Shown piece by piece: positions 1 through 10,203 of a stretch of 64,000 nt of DNA. The first letter of the stretch is position 1, and each line of letters starts with the position of its first letter. This stretch comes from an uncultured Pelagibacteraceae bacterium. GTDB lineage: Bacteria > Pseudomonadota > Alphaproteobacteria > Pelagibacterales > Pelagibacteraceae. The translations under genes were made by a program, and so were the position numbers. The notes under the pieces were generated by a model. It worked only from the letters and a program-made list of their open reading frames with translations. It searched no databases and had not been told where the DNA came from. The stretch is from contig CACDGO010000001.1 in NCBI GenBank assembly GCA_902552345.1, positions 206,348 to 270,347 of the forward strand, read 5' to 3'.

Positions 1-1211
1 AATCCAACTCCAGATTTATTAAGACTCCTGCTTTTATCAAGTCTAAAAAAAGGTTTAAAAACATTTTTAAATTGATCTTCTGGTATTCCAGGACCATCAT
101 CATCTATTATAATCATTGCTCGATTTGAAAATTTTTGTAAATTAACAAAAACTTTTTTTCCATATGTTAAACCGTTCTGTATGACATTTTCAAATGATCT
201 TTTTAATGCTACTGGTCTACCTTTTATGATAATAACTTCGCTGTTATTAATTCTTAAATTATCATTATTAAAGTTTTTATATATTTCGTCAAACAATGAG
301 TTTAAATTTATATCAATGGTTGTTTCTTGTGCTTGTGTTTTAGCGAATTGCAGATAATCATTAAGCATCTTTTCCATTTCATCAATATCCTTAGACATAT
401 TCTTGGATAAGTCTTTTTGACTAAGCATTGCTAGTTGTAATTTCAATCTGGTTAGAGGAGTTCTTAGATCATGACTAATGCCAGATAACATCTCTGATCT
501 TTGATTCAAGTGCCGGTTTATTCTCTTTGCCATTCGGTCAAATTCATAAGCTGCTTTACGAATTTCTTGTGCTCCCGAAGGTCTAAAATCATTGACATAG
601 TCACCTTTGCCAAATCTTTCAGCTGCTTTAGCTAATTTAACTAAAGGTCTAGTTTGATTTTTTAAAAATATTAAAGCGATTACAATTAAAACAATTGAAG
701 GTAAAGTTGTCCATAAGACAAATAATCTTACCGAAGAAGTAGAAACCATTTCTTTTGGGACTAAAAACTCAATTACATCTTTTTCAGATTTAATTTTAAT
801 TTCCACTGCTTTTTTGAATTTAGAAGTACTAAACCAATAATTATTATTTCCAAAAACAGATTTCAGTTCTCTCCTTAAAGATCTATCCATAGGGCTGAAC
901 TTTCTTTCACCTGATATTTGAGGGAATTCATTCTGATTAATACCGATTTCAAAATTAAAATTATTTTTATAACTATCAGTAAAAAAATCTAAATTTTTTT
1001 TATCGTTCTTATAAATTTCTTCTATAGTTTTTAATTGCGCTACAAGAGATCTCGTAGTATTTTTATTAGCTTTTATCCAAATACTATCATAAAAAACTAT
1101 TGTAATAATCAATTGAAGCAAAATAGTTGGAGCAGCAACAATTATTAAAGCTCTATAAAATAGTCTTTTTGGTAAAATAATTTTTAAAATTTTATTGAAT
1201 CCAGAGAACAT
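1..1211 (-). CDS. envZ: EnvZ-like sensor histidine kinase (3' end beyond window)
   Basis: Membrane sensor kinase, read on the minus strand from an ATG at 1211 that overlaps the end of the ompR-like gene by 20 bases. The window holds 403 codons. Order seen: a hydrophobic first membrane segment (about residues 16-40), a periplasmic region, a second membrane segment, then a HAMP linker with PSGAQEIRKAA, which resembles alphaproteobacterial EnvZ. The H-box is SHDLRTPLTR with the phospho-accepting His247. The N-box is around Asn342 (ENVIQNG) and the ATP-binding D-box DDGPGI starts at about residue 371. The window cuts the gene in the next glycine box (SGVG), so roughly 30-50 residues are missing. 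It should phosphorylate the neighbouring response regulator. The osmotic or envelope signal usual for EnvZ is assumed from the family, not shown. Confidence 0.9.
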   Translation of the reverse strand, partial: MFSGFNKILKIILPKRLFYRALIIVAAPTILLQLIITIVFYDSIWIKANKNTTRSLVAQLKTIEEIYKNDKKNLDFFTDSYKNNFNFEIGINQNEFPQISGERKFSPMDRSLRRELKSVFGNNNYWFSTSKFKKAVEIKIKSEKDVIEFLVPKEMVSTSSVRLFVLWTTLPSIVLIVIALIFLKNQTRPLVKLAKAAERFGKGDYVNDFRPSGAQEIRKAAYEFDRMAKRINRHLNQRSEMLSGISHDLRTPLTRLKLQLAMLSQKDLSKNMSKDIDEMEKMLNDYLQFAKTQAQETTIDINLNSLFDEIYKNFNNDNLRINNSEVIIIKGRPVALKRSFENVIQNGLTYGKKVFVNLQKFSNRAMIIIDDDGPGIPEDQFKNVFKPFFRLDKSRSLNKSGVG

Positions 1212-1866
1212 AGCCTGAGCCCCTTATAGTTTGTAAATATTTCGGATTTTTAGGATCTATTTCCAATTTTTGTCTAAGTCGAGTTATCATCACATCAATC
1301 GATCTTTCTTGACCAATACCTGAAATTATTCCTATTTCCTCACGAGTATAAGTTTTACCCGGATTTGATAACATTTCTACAAGAACTTTTTTTTCTGAAT
1401 TATTAATTTTTTTATTTTTATCTTTCAAACTAATAATCATTTTATTTAGATCAATACTCGCATCACCTACGATATGTTTTGAATTTAGGTCAATTTTATT
1501 TGTAAGTTTTATAATATTTTTTATCCTGAGAAGAAGTTCTTTTGGCTCGAAAGGTTTCCCAATGTAATCATCTGCTCCAAGTTCAAGTCCTTTAATTCTA
1601 TTTTCTACTTCTCCTTTTGCTGTCAATAAAATTATTGGAACTTTGATTTCCTTTTTAATATCTTTTGTTAATTCATAACCATTTTGTCCTGGCATCATCA
1701 CATCGAGAATAATTATGTCAAACTTAAGATATTCTAATTTCATTTTTGCTTGCTCTGCATTTTCTGCAGTGGACACAGCAAACTGATTTTCAATTAAGAA
1801 ATCTTTTAAAAGGCTTCTTATTCTATCATCGTCATCAACAACTAAAATATGTAATTTATTTTCCAT
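1192..1866 (-). CDS. ompR: OmpR-family response regulator
   Basis: Two-domain DNA-binding response regulator of 224 residues. The N-terminal receiver domain has the acidic pair in VVDDDD near residue 10, the phospho-acceptor Asp in IILDVMMPGQNG (about residue 55) and the conserved Lys in IGKPF. The C-terminal half is a winged-helix trans_reg_C domain (GQERSIDVMITRLRQKLE, then TIRGSGYVL). It overlaps the downstream kinase by 20 bases and the upstream marR-like gene by 11, so the three genes are probably one transcript with translational coupling. The partner is the EnvZ-like kinase. Targets cannot be read from this window. Confidence 0.93.
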   Translation of the reverse strand: MENKLHILVVDDDDRIRSLLKDFLIENQFAVSTAENAEQAKMKLEYLKFDIIILDVMMPGQNGYELTKDIKKEIKVPIILLTAKGEVENRIKGLELGADDYIGKPFEPKELLLRIKNIIKLTNKIDLNSKHIVGDASIDLNKMIISLKDKNKKINNSEKKVLVEMLSNPGKTYTREEIGIISGIGQERSIDVMITRLRQKLEIDPKNPKYLQTIRGSGYVLWIQ

Positions 1867-2296
1867 CTATTATTTTTTTTAAGACATCTTTAAATTTTAT
1901 AACTGAGTCTGAGCTAGAGTTCTTTAAAGCATTAAATATTCTTTTTTTTTGAGAATTATAAACACTTTCAAAAAAAATTTTACCCTCCTTATCTAGAAAT
2001 AGATTTTTTTTTCTTGTATCATTTTCATCCTGTATTTGTTTAATAAATTTGGCATTGATTAAATCCCTTAAAACCCTATTTAGACTTTGTTTTGTTACTT
2101 TTAATTTAAATATTAATTCGCCCAAATTTATTCCAGGATTACTCTCAATTAAGTGTAATGCCCTCAAATGTGCTGGACCCAAAAAGTTTTCTGCTAAAAT
2201 TTTCTTAGGATCCGAAAAGGTTTCGCGGTAGGCATAGTAAAGAAGCTGTATAAACTCTTTTATTTGATCGTCTTTAAGATATAATAAATCTTTCAT
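1856..2296 (-). CDS. MarR-family transcriptional regulator
   Basis: A 146-residue protein with the MarR winged-helix layout: a helical dimerisation N-terminus, a helix-turn-helix (LGELIFKLKVTKQSLNRVLRDL) and a basic wing with a D/R pair (QDENDTRKKNLFLDKEG). MarR proteins usually bind small ligands and repress themselves and neighbours. It is the first gene of the marR-ompR-envZ cluster and divergent from ilvE. An inverted repeat at 2302-2318 overlaps its likely -10 box, consistent with self-regulation. A MarR gene coupled to ompR-envZ is not the enterobacterial arrangement. Ligand and targets are unknown. Confidence 0.85.
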   Translation of the reverse strand: MKDLLYLKDDQIKEFIQLLYYAYRETFSDPKKILAENFLGPAHLRALHLIESNPGINLGELIFKLKVTKQSLNRVLRDLINAKFIKQIQDENDTRKKNLFLDKEGKIFFESVYNSQKKRIFNALKNSSSDSVIKFKDVLKKIIDGK

Positions 2297-2301
2297 AATG
2301 G

Positions 2302-2318
2302 TAAGTTATATTGACTTA
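2302..2318. promoter_or_regulatory. Inverted repeat overlapping marR promoter, possible operator
   Basis: TAAGT, 7 bases, ACTTA. On the minus strand the sequence TATAAC (2310-2305) fits a -10 box, predicting a start near 2298, two bases before the marR ATG. The dyad covers this -10 box, as expected for an autorepressor site. The arms are only 5 bp, so chance is possible. Confidence 0.35.
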
Positions 2319-2372
2319 TCCTTATTTGGAATATACTTTTTTAGATAAAAAAAATCTATATATTTGCTTTTG

Positions 2373-3260
2373 ATGGAAACTATACCTTACGATAAAAGAT
2401 CAGGAAAAATTTGGTTCAACGGTAAAACTGTTGATTGGAAAGACGCAAATATTCACATTTTGAATCATGGTTTACACTATGCAAGTTGTGTTTTTGAAGG
2501 AGAAAGAGTTTATGACGGAGATATTTTTAAACTTGAGGAACATACGGAAAGATTATTTTATTCTGCAAAAAGAATGGGCATACAGGTCCCATATTCCCAA
2601 GAGGAGATAAACAAAGCTTGCAAAAATATTGTTAATATTCAAAAGGTAAAAAATGGATATGTAAGACCTTTAATTTGGAGGGGAAGCGAAATGATGGCCA
2701 TCTCTGCACAAAAAAATAAGATTCATGTAGCAATAGCAACATGGGAATGGGGATCATATTTTGATCCAAAATTAAAATTAAATGGAATTAAATTAAATAT
2801 TTCTAGCTGGAGGAGACCCGCTCCTAATACTATTCCATGGGACACGAAGGCTGCGGGTTTATATATGATTTGTACACTCTCGAAACATGAGGCGGAAGCC
2901 CAAGGTTTTACAGACTCTTTGATGTTAGATCATGAGGGAAATATTGCTGAGGCAACGGGCGCAAATGTTTTCTTTAAAAGTGAAGGTGGGGAATTACATA
3001 CTCCAGTCCCAGATTCCTTTTTAGATGGCATTACAAGACGGGAGGTCATAAAAATTGCTAAATCAAAAGGAATTAAAGTAATAGAGAGAAAAATTAAACC
3101 CGAGGAAATGCAAAATTTTGTAGGATGCTTTCTTACAGGTACAGCTGCAGAAATTACTCCTGTATCAAAAATTAACGAGTATAATTTTAAAGTTTGTAAT
3201 GTAATTTCTGATTTAAATGATGCCTACCAAAGTTTAGTCAGAAAAGATTCTGCCGCTTAA
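2373..3260 (+). CDS. ilvE: Branched-chain amino acid aminotransferase
   Basis: Class IV PLP-dependent aminotransferase, the last step of Ile, Leu and Val synthesis, using glutamate as amino donor. 295 residues, close to the family length. The PLP lysine is Lys159 in IPWDTKAAGLY. Other family features are HGLHYASCVFEGERVY near residue 33, and GNIAEATGANVF and LTGTAAEITPV in the C-terminal half. The start chosen is the ATG at 2373 (METIPYDKRSG); an in-frame TTG at 2364 would add three residues without support. A TATATT box ends 8 bases before this ATG. The 3' end overlaps that of pgsA by 4 bases, tail to tail. Confidence 0.95.
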   Translation: METIPYDKRSGKIWFNGKTVDWKDANIHILNHGLHYASCVFEGERVYDGDIFKLEEHTERLFYSAKRMGIQVPYSQEEINKACKNIVNIQKVKNGYVRPLIWRGSEMMAISAQKNKIHVAIATWEWGSYFDPKLKLNGIKLNISSWRRPAPNTIPWDTKAAGLYMICTLSKHEAEAQGFTDSLMLDHEGNIAEATGANVFFKSEGGELHTPVPDSFLDGITRREVIKIAKSKGIKVIERKIKPEEMQNFVGCFLTGTAAEITPVSKINEYNFKVCNVISDLNDAYQSLVRKDSAA

Positions 3261-3841
3261 TCCTTGTTGTCCTCATTGATAGCATAATCTATACCTTTTC
3301 TTAAGTAATCGTAACCTGTATATAAAGTTAAAAAAGCAGATAACCATAAAAGAATAATTCCTACAGTCTGTGCATTATAATCTTGAAAATTAATTATTTT
3401 ATTTCCTATATCACCAGTTAAAAGGATAGCAATCGATGTCATCTGAATAAAAGTTTTCAACTTTGATAAACTTGTAACTTGCATTGCTACTTTTCCTTTT
3501 GCTAAATACTCTCTTAATCCTGATACTAAAATTTCTCTAGTTAAAATAATTACAGCAGCAATTACTTCATAGTTTTTGATTGTGCCATTCATCACAAGTA
3601 AAATAAGCGCTGCTGAAACCAATATTTTGTCTGCAATAGGATCTAATATTTCTCCTAATTTTGATTCTTCCTTAAATAATCTTGCAAGCAAACCATCTAG
3701 ATAGTCAGTAAAACTTGCAAGAACAAATAAAAAAAAAGGAATTAGATCTCCAAAAAAACCTGGAATGAAAAAAGTCACAACAAATATTGGAACAATAATA
3801 ATTCGACCAATAGTAAGTATGTTAGGTATTTTTAGTTTCAT
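3257..3841 (-). CDS. pgsA: CDP-diacylglycerol-glycerol-3-phosphate 3-phosphatidyltransferase
   Basis: Integral membrane enzyme making phosphatidylglycerol-phosphate from CDP-diacylglycerol and glycerol-3-phosphate, the committed step to phosphatidylglycerol. It has the complete CDP-alcohol phosphotransferase motif: D46, D49-G50, A53-R54, G63, D67 and D71 with correct spacing (DYLDGLLAR through LDPIADK). About five or six hydrophobic segments lie in 194 residues, normal for PgsA. The ATG lies directly against the uvrC stop, and this is the last gene of the uvrB-SDR-folB-uvrC-pgsA run. uvrC-pgsA adjacency is common in proteobacteria. Confidence 0.95.
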   Translation of the reverse strand: MKLKIPNILTIGRIIIVPIFVVTFFIPGFFGDLIPFFLFVLASFTDYLDGLLARLFKEESKLGEILDPIADKILVSAALILLVMNGTIKNYEVIAAVIILTREILVSGLREYLAKGKVAMQVTSLSKLKTFIQMTSIAILLTGDIGNKIINFQDYNAQTVGIILLWLSAFLTLYTGYDYLRKGIDYAINEDNKD

Positions 3842-5680
3842 TTATTCGTGAAAATAATCATATATTTTCTTTGCAATATTGTCTTCTATTCCCTCAACTG
3901 ATTTTAAATCATCAAAACTCGCTGACTCCACTGCTCTAGCTGACCCAAAATGATTTAGTAAAGCCCTTTTTCTTTGTTTTCCTATTCCTTGAATTTGATC
4001 AAGCAAAGACTTGCTAAGGTTTTTCTTTCTTTTAGCTCTGTGTGTGCTTATCGCAAATCTATGTGCTTCATCTCGAAGTCTTTGTACGAAAAATAATAAT
4101 GGATCATTTCTTTCTAAAATATATTCTTTACTTTTATAATAGATTTTTTCCTCTCCAGCATTTCTTCTTTTACCCTTCGCTACAGCTAAAATTGGTAAGT
4201 CGTGTAATCCTAATTCATTAAGAACTTCTCTAGAAACAGAATATTGTCCTTTTCCACCGTCTATCATTATTAAGTCTGGCAATGACAGTGAACCAGATTT
4301 TTCTTTAATAGCTTTTGAAAATCTTCTAAATAAAACTTCTTTCATCATCCCATAGTCATCATTTTTGATTTTTTCATCTTTAATATTGAATTTTCTATAT
4401 CTTTTCTTAACAAAACCTTCATTACTAAAACAAATTAATGATCCAACTGAGTCAGTTCCCTGAATGTGGCTATTATCGTAAACTTCTATCAATTCTATAT
4501 TATTATTAATATTAAATTTAGATGCTAATTCTTCTATAAGATTATTGTTAGTATCAGATTGAACAAGTTTTTGTTTTAAAGATTGTTTTGCATTTTTCTC
4601 TGCAAGTTTAGAAATACTTATCTCATTTTTACTTTTTGCTAGCTTAATAATAATATCTTTTTTATCCTTGTCGGAGAATGTTTTTTCAACAAGTTTTTTA
4701 TCTTTGACTTCACAGTTAGTTAATATCAGCCTCGGAATAGTTTTGTTTTCATAAAATTGGGATATAAAAGAGCTTATTATATCTTCTACACTGTCATCTG
4801 GATCATGTTTTGGATAAAAAGCCTGATTACCCCAGTTTTGTTTTGATCTAAAAAAAAACACTTGCACACATGTTTTTCCTGTCTCTTTATAAATACTGAT
4901 AACATCAGCTTCTGTTAAATTTGTTTGATTTATTTTCTGAGAGGTTTGTATTTGAGTTAATGCTTTTATTCTATCTCTAGCTATAGCTGCTTTCTCATAA
5001 TCCAATTCCTTACTAGATTTTTCCATTTCTTTGGATAAGTTTTTCTGAATTCTTCTAGATTTACCCGAAATAAAATCAATAGCGTCCGCAACTGTAGATC
5101 CGTATTCTTTTTGATTTATGTGCCCAACACATGGGGCAGAACATCTTTTAATTTGATATAAAATACATGGTCTATCTCTATTTTTAAAAACAGTGTCATC
5201 ACAGACTCTCAAAAGAAAAATTTTTTGTAAAATTTTTATCGTCCAATTAGCAGAACCAATTGATGCAAATGGACCAAAATAATATCCTGTTTTTGATTTT
5301 TTCCCTCTTAATTTTGTAAGTTGTGGCCACTTATCTTTATTCCCAATGTAAATATAAGGAAAAGATTTGTCATCTCGCAAAAGTATGTTGTAACGAGGTT
5401 TATGTTTTTTTATTAAATTTGCTTCTAATAGTAGAGCCTCACTTTCATTACTTGTAGTAGTAGTCTCAAGATTATGCGTAAGCGAAAGCATTCTCTCAGT
5501 TCTAATAGGAAGATTAGACTCAGTGACATAGCTTTTGAGCCTATTTGGGATATTTTTAGCTTTACCAATATATAGAATTTCACCAGTGGAACTAATCATT
5601 TTGTAAACACCGGGGTTTTTTGGTATTAGCGGTATTTTTTCTTTTATTACTTTTTTTCCTAACTCTAAACTATTAATCAT
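3842..5680 (-). CDS. uvrC: Excinuclease ABC subunit C
   Basis: Nuclease subunit of UvrABC nucleotide excision repair; it makes both incisions around a lesion after UvrB loading. 612 residues, full length. Order seen: an N-terminal GIY-YIG domain (GVYKMISS...ILYIGKAKN, about residues 24-45), a cysteine-bearing stretch ([15 protein letters not shown]), a UVR helical pair ([18 protein letters not shown]) that contacts UvrB, an RNase H-like nuclease domain ([25 protein letters not shown]) and a C-terminal helix-hairpin-helix pair ([20 protein letters not shown]). The ATG overlaps the folB stop by 4 bases. uvrA is not in the window. Confidence 0.97.
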   Translation of the reverse strand: MINSLELGKKVIKEKIPLIPKNPGVYKMISSTGEILYIGKAKNIPNRLKSYVTESNLPIRTERMLSLTHNLETTTTSNESEALLLEANLIKKHKPRYNILLRDDKSFPYIYIGNKDKWPQLTKLRGKKSKTGYYFGPFASIGSANWTIKILQKIFLLRVCDDTVFKNRDRPCILYQIKRCSAPCVGHINQKEYGSTVADAIDFISGKSRRIQKNLSKEMEKSSKELDYEKAAIARDRIKALTQIQTSQKINQTNLTEADVISIYKETGKTCVQVFFFRSKQNWGNQAFYPKHDPDDSVEDIISSFISQFYENKTIPRLILTNCEVKDKKLVEKTFSDKDKKDIIIKLAKSKNEISISKLAEKNAKQSLKQKLVQSDTNNNLIEELASKFNINNNIELIEVYDNSHIQGTDSVGSLICFSNEGFVKKRYRKFNIKDEKIKNDDYGMMKEVLFRRFSKAIKEKSGSLSLPDLIMIDGGKGQYSVSREVLNELGLHDLPILAVAKGKRRNAGEEKIYYKSKEYILERNDPLLFFVQRLRDEAHRFAISTHRAKRKKNLSKSLLDQIQGIGKQRKRALLNHFGSARAVESASFDDLKSVEGIEDNIAKKIYDYFHE

Positions 5681-6072
5681 ACTTTTGATTTTGATACCTC
5701 AATGCCAACAGATTTGGTTTTCTTTAAGATATCTAACTTTTCTATCTTAAGATTAATTTTTTTAACAAGTTTATTTCTAAATATCATATTGAAAATATTT
5801 TCTGCTAAGTCTTCAAGTAACTCGTGATGTTTTAGATAAGCGATTTTCTCAATTTTACTAACAATTTCCTCATAATTAAGTATTGAATTCAAATCTTTGT
5901 TATTTGGAGTCACATATGGATTTGTCAAAATTTCAATATTAAATTTTACTCTTTGTCTCTTTTTTTTCTCAAAATTGTGTATTCCTATAGAAATATTTAA
6001 GATTAAATCTTTTATAATTACTTTTCTTTTATATTTAAATTTTTCTTTTTTTTTAAATTTAATTATTTTCAT
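5677..6072 (-). CDS. folB: Dihydroneopterin aldolase-like protein
   Basis: Small T-fold protein of the FolB family, which cleaves 7,8-dihydroneopterin to 6-hydroxymethyl-dihydropterin in folate synthesis. 131 residues. The family pattern is visible after a lysine-rich leader of about 18 residues: [24 protein letters not shown], then [25 protein letters not shown] and a C-terminal [10 protein letters not shown]. Identity is supported by the upstream reductase-like SDR gene, which also resembles pterin enzymes. It overlaps that gene and uvrC by 4 bases each. Sequence conservation is modest, so an epimerase or another T-fold activity remains possible. Confidence 0.82.
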   Translation of the reverse strand: MKIIKFKKKEKFKYKRKVIIKDLILNISIGIHNFEKKKRQRVKFNIEILTNPYVTPNNKDLNSILNYEEIVSKIEKIAYLKHHELLEDLAENIFNMIFRNKLVKKINLKIEKLDILKKTKSVGIEVSKSKV

Positions 6073-6824
6073 TCTTTTATATTAATAATATCTGGTGTTT
6101 GCCATGCCAATCTTTGCCCGCTATCAACATTAATTATCTCTCCTGTGATATTTTTATTTTCAATAAGAAACTTTACTCCATTACATATGTTTTCTAAATC
6201 TACTTTTTTTTTTAAGAGCGTAGATTTCCATTGTTTTTTGAAATGCCTTTCAGATTGTCTTTTGTTTTTTAATGTTGGTCCGGGTGAAATACCATTTACT
6301 CTTATGTTAGGCGCTAATTTCATAGCTGATGTTTTTGTAAAAGTGGCCAACGAAGATTTACTTAAAGTGTAACAGAAAAAAAAAGGAGTTAATTTTTCAA
6401 CTCTTTGATCAATAATATTAATGATACATCCCTCTTTGTTTTTAATTAATCTTTTAAAATTTTGCGTCATGATTGCTGGTGCTTTTAAGTTGACATTCAT
6501 ATGTTTTGTAAAGGATTTTTCAGAAAAATTTTCAAGATTATCGTTTTCAAAAATAGATGCATTATTAATTAAACAATCTAATCCTTTCAGAGTTTTATAA
6601 GCTTTTTTTATTAAAGTTTCGGTTTGTTTAAGATTATTTAAATCAGCTTTAAATAAGTATGCTTCAGCCCCTAGTTTCTCTAATTCTTTTTTTAATTTTA
6701 AAGCGCTACTTTTAGATTTGTTAAAGTGAATACCTATTTTTGTTTCAAAGCTAACTAAACTTTTAGCGATTGCAGACCCTATTCTAGTAGCTCCGCCAGT
6801 GATGATTATTTTTTTGGCTTCCAT
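6069..6824 (-). CDS. Short-chain dehydrogenase, pteridine-reductase (FolM)-like
   Basis: 251-residue Rossmann-fold NAD(P)H-dependent oxidoreductase. The cofactor motif is [12 protein letters not shown] (residues 9-20); the TGxxxRIG form with Arg14 resembles pteridine reductase and FolM rather than the usual TGxxxGIG. NNAS is at 87-90 and the catalytic YxxxK is Tyr152-Lys156 (CYTLSK). The following gene is a FolB-like dihydroneopterin aldolase with a 4-base overlap, which suggests a role in reducing dihydropterin or dihydrofolate. It overlaps the uvrB end by 19 bases. Substrate is inferred from motif and neighbour only; a generic SDR cannot be excluded. Confidence 0.8.
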   Translation of the reverse strand: MEAKKIIITGGATRIGSAIAKSLVSFETKIGIHFNKSKSSALKLKKELEKLGAEAYLFKADLNNLKQTETLIKKAYKTLKGLDCLINNASIFENDNLENFSEKSFTKHMNVNLKAPAIMTQNFKRLIKNKEGCIINIIDQRVEKLTPFFFCYTLSKSSLATFTKTSAMKLAPNIRVNGISPGPTLKNKRQSERHFKKQWKSTLLKKKVDLENICNGVKFLIENKNITGEIINVDSGQRLAWQTPDIINIKE

Positions 6825-8977
6825 TTTTTTATCGCTTTTCTCGGTTTTGTACCAGGCATACCCATAGTCGATCTTCCTTTTGGATAAACTTTACTTTTCA
6901 AATTATATTGAGATATTTTGGGATTCAAAGTTATTTCAAGTTCACTAGCTTCTAGTCTTCTCATTTCATCTCTTAGTTTAGCAGCCTCCTCAAATTCCAA
7001 ATTAGATGCAGCTTCCTTCATTTTTCTGTTTAAAGCTTTAAGATGTTTTTTTAAGTTTCCACCTACGTTAGAGCCTTCACTGATTTTAACGTAATCTTTT
7101 TCATAAACAGATTCTAAAATATCACTTATCTCTTTTTTTACTGACTCAGCAGTTATTCCATTTTTCTTATTATATTTTAATTGTTTATTTCTTCTTCTGT
7201 CTGTTTCCTTAATTGCATTATCAATGCTCTTCGTGACTTTATCAGCATATAAAATTACTTTACCATCAACATTTCGCGCTGCTCTTCCAATTGTTTGAAT
7301 TAAAGAAGTTTCAGACCTTAAAAATCCCTCTTTATCAGCATCTAATATTGCTACTAAAGCACACTCGGGAATATCTAATCCCTCTCTCAACAAATTAATT
7401 CCTATAAGAATATCAAACACCCCCATTCTCAAATCTCTTATGATCTCAATTCTTTCAAGAGTATCAATGTCAGAGTGCATATATCTTACTTTAAGACCAT
7501 TTTCGTGAAGGTACTCAGTAAGATCTTCAGCCATTTTTTTTGTCAACGTTGTAGCAAGAACTCTATATCCTTTTTTTACAATCTCTTTTGCCTCGTGCAT
7601 AAGATCGTCAACTTGAGTTTTAGCTGGCCTTATTTCAACCGGTGGGTCTATTAAACCTGTTGGTCTAATGATTTGGTCAATATATTTATTGCTTGTTTGT
7701 TTTAGTTCCCAAGGTCCTGGGGTAGCAGAGACAAAAACAGTTTGTGTTCTCATTAAATCCCACTCTTCAAATTTCAAAGGTCTATTATCCATACATGAAG
7801 GGAGTCTAAATCCGTATTCAGCTAACGTACTTTTTCTCGTACGGTCACCTTTATACATTCCATTTAATTGTGGGACTGTTACGTGGCTTTCGTCTACAAA
7901 TATAATTGCATTATCTGGAAAATACTCAAATAGAGTAGGAGGAGGTTCACCAGCTTTCCTTCCTGATAAAAATCTTGAATAATTTTCTATTCCTGCACAA
8001 GTTCCGGTAGCTTCAATCATTTCTAGATCAAACTTAGTTCGTTCTCTTAATCTTTGTTCCTCTAAAAGTTTATTATTTTCTCTATGTTTTTTTAAAGTCT
8101 CAGCTAACTCAGATTTAATTTGCCTGATTGCTTGCTCGATTGTAGGCTTAGGAGTTATATAATGACTGTTAGCGTAAATTTTTATTATTGAGTAATCATT
8201 TGTCTTATCTCCAGTAAGTGGGTCAAATTCCTCAATTTTTTCCAATTTATTTAAATTAAAACTTATTCTCCAAGCTCTATCTTCTAAGTGTGATGGAAAG
8301 ATCTCTAAATTTTCTCCTCTTACCCTAAAAGTCCCCCTAAAAAAATTTTGATCATTTCTTTTGTACTGTAAATTTATAAATGCTCTAATTAAATCGTCTC
8401 GCCCGTATTCATAATTTTTCTTTAAAGTAATAGTCATTTTCGAGTATGCCTCTACAGAACCTAAACCATAAATACATGATACACTCGCAACAATAATCAC
8501 ATCATCTCTTTCCAACAAAGATCTTGTTGCCGAGTGTCTCATACGATCAATTTGTTCATTTATTGAGGCCTCTTTTTCAATATAAGTATCAGATCTAGGA
8601 ACGTATGCTTCTGGAGTATAGTAATCGTAATATGATACAAAATATTCTACAGCATTATCAGGAAAAAAACTTTTAAACTCTCCGTACAATTGAGCAGCTA
8701 AAGTTTTATTTGGTGCTAGAATTAGAGCTGGTCTATTAGCCTTTTCGATAACTTTTGCCATTGTAAACGTTTTACCTGATCCTGTGACCCCTAAAAGCAC
8801 TTGTTCTTGTTTGTTATTTTTTAAGTTTTTTAATATTTGCTTTATGGCTTCTGGTTGGTCACCGCTAGGTTGAAAATCACTTTTGATTTTAAAATTAATA
8901 CCTCCCTCTAACTTCTTAATTTTTTTTGAGTTATTAACTTCTAGATCAGCTAATTTTTCTTGATAAGTATTTTGCAT
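6806..8977 (-). CDS. uvrB: Excinuclease ABC subunit B
   Basis: ATP-dependent damage-verification helicase of nucleotide excision repair. 723 residues, about 50 longer than E. coli UvrB because of tails at both ends. Walker A is GVTGSGKT (63-70). Further features are the beta-hairpin region ([21 protein letters not shown]), the DESH box ([10 protein letters not shown]), helicase motif V/VI ([22 protein letters not shown]) and a C-terminal UVR motif ([18 protein letters not shown]) that pairs with UvrC. It is the first gene of an overlapping five-gene run. The lysine-rich final 45 residues are not part of the conserved core. Confidence 0.97.
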   Translation of the reverse strand: MQNTYQEKLADLEVNNSKKIKKLEGGINFKIKSDFQPSGDQPEAIKQILKNLKNNKQEQVLLGVTGSGKTFTMAKVIEKANRPALILAPNKTLAAQLYGEFKSFFPDNAVEYFVSYYDYYTPEAYVPRSDTYIEKEASINEQIDRMRHSATRSLLERDDVIIVASVSCIYGLGSVEAYSKMTITLKKNYEYGRDDLIRAFINLQYKRNDQNFFRGTFRVRGENLEIFPSHLEDRAWRISFNLNKLEKIEEFDPLTGDKTNDYSIIKIYANSHYITPKPTIEQAIRQIKSELAETLKKHRENNKLLEEQRLRERTKFDLEMIEATGTCAGIENYSRFLSGRKAGEPPPTLFEYFPDNAIIFVDESHVTVPQLNGMYKGDRTRKSTLAEYGFRLPSCMDNRPLKFEEWDLMRTQTVFVSATPGPWELKQTSNKYIDQIIRPTGLIDPPVEIRPAKTQVDDLMHEAKEIVKKGYRVLATTLTKKMAEDLTEYLHENGLKVRYMHSDIDTLERIEIIRDLRMGVFDILIGINLLREGLDIPECALVAILDADKEGFLRSETSLIQTIGRAARNVDGKVILYADKVTKSIDNAIKETDRRRNKQLKYNKKNGITAESVKKEISDILESVYEKDYVKISEGSNVGGNLKKHLKALNRKMKEAASNLEFEEAAKLRDEMRRLEASELEITLNPKISQYNLKSKVYPKGRSTMGMPGTKPRKAIKKWKPKK

Positions 8978-9004
8978 TTTGTGTTAATAATAAATTAATT
9001 ATAT

Positions 9005-9010
9005 TATAAA
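9005..9010 (+). promoter_or_regulatory. Likely -10 box of aspC, leaderless configuration
   Basis: TATAAA ends 5 bases before the aspC ATG at 9016. With a normal -10 to start distance, transcription begins at about 9017, essentially on the start codon. No clear -35 box or Shine-Dalgarno sequence is seen. Confidence 0.4.
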
Positions 9011-9015
9011 TTTCA

Positions 9016-10203
9016 ATGAGCATAGTTTCCAATAGTTTAAAACGTATAAAACCGTCGCCTACAATAGCTGTTACCTCAAAAGCAAGGGAAATGAGAGCTG
9101 CCGGAAAGGATGTTATAGGTTTAGGAGCTGGAGAGCCTGATTTTGATACCCCAGACAATATTAAAGAAGCAGCAATAGAAGCGATTAGAAAAGGGGATAC
9201 AAAATATACTGCAGTGGATGGAACCCCAGCTCTAAAAAAAGCTATCCAAGCAAAATTTTCTAGAGAAAATGATTTATCATACGAGCTTGATCAAATTTCA
9301 GTTGGAACTGGTGGAAAGCAAGTTTTATATAATGCTTTTATGGCAACAATAAATAAAGGTGACGAAGTAATTATTCCAGCCCCTTATTGGGTTTCTTACC
9401 CTGATATTGTTCTATTAGCTGGGGGAAAACCCAAAATTATAAAGTGCGATGAAAAAAATAATTTTAAATTAACACCAGAAAAATTAACAAAAGCAGTTTC
9501 AAAGAAAACAAAGTGGATAATTATAAACTCTCCATCTAATCCCACAGGCTCTGGTTATACAAAAGATGAGATAATATCTTTATCGAAGATTTTATTAAAA
9601 TATAAAAATTTGTATATTTTAAGCGATGATATTTACGAACATATTACTTATGACGGTTTTAAATTTTTTACAATCGCACAAATTGAAAAATTAAAAAGCA
9701 GAACTCTAACCATGAATGGAGTAAGTAAATCTTACTCAATGACTGGTTGGAGAATAGGTTATGCTGCAGGTCCAAAAGAAATAATTAAAGCGATGGCTAA
9801 AATCCAATCTCAATCAACTAGTAATCCAACATCCATAAGTCAAGCAGCTGCAGTCGAGGCTTTAAACGGAACACAAGACTTTATTTCAGAAAGATCAAAT
9901 TCTTTTAAAGAAAGAAGAAATTTTGTTGTTGATAGTTTAAATAACATAAAAGGTATAAGCTGTTTAAGTCCCGAGGGAGCTTTTTATGTTTTTCCAAACT
10001 GTAAAAAATTACTAAACAAGAAAACAAAACTTAAAACCGATAAAGATTTTGTAGAAAAACTTTTAGAAAAAGCTGAGGTAGCTGTGGTTCAAGGTTCTGC
10101 CTTTGGTTTAGATGGTTACTTTCGGATTTCTTACGCTACTTCAATGGAAAATTTGAAAAAAGCAATGAATAGAATTAAAACTTTTTGTGACAGCCTTAAT
10201 TAG
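9016..10203 (+). CDS. aspC: Aspartate aminotransferase (class I)
   Basis: 395-residue fold-type I PLP aminotransferase interconverting aspartate and 2-oxoglutarate with oxaloacetate and glutamate. Order seen: GLGAGEPDFDTP at the N-terminus, NSPSNPTG at 171-178, the aspartate that binds the pyridine nitrogen in LSDDIYEH, the PLP Lys238 in SKSYSMTGWRIGYA, and FRISYATS with the C-terminal substrate-binding arginine. The sequence type matches the alphaproteobacterial/Thermus AspC group, which may also accept prephenate; that is family knowledge and not testable here. The 3' end overlaps trxB by 8 bases, tail to tail. Confidence 0.93.
   Translation: MSIVSNSLKRIKPSPTIAVTSKAREMRAAGKDVIGLGAGEPDFDTPDNIKEAAIEAIRKGDTKYTAVDGTPALKKAIQAKFSRENDLSYELDQISVGTGGKQVLYNAFMATINKGDEVIIPAPYWVSYPDIVLLAGGKPKIIKCDEKNNFKLTPEKLTKAVSKKTKWIIINSPSNPTGSGYTKDEIISLSKILLKYKNLYILSDDIYEHITYDGFKFFTIAQIEKLKSRTLTMNGVSKSYSMTGWRIGYAAGPKEIIKAMAKIQSQSTSNPTSISQAAAVEALNGTQDFISERSNSFKERRNFVVDSLNNIKGISCLSPEGAFYVFPNCKKLLNKKTKLKTDKDFVEKLLEKAEVAVVQGSAFGLDGYFRISYATSMENLKKAMNRIKTFCDSLN

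Noticed and set aside
7668..7982. Open frame of about 104 codons antisense to uvrB
   Set aside because: It lies fully inside the conserved uvrB helicase domain on the other strand, with no start signal or family pattern; it is a by-product of the uvrB codon structure.
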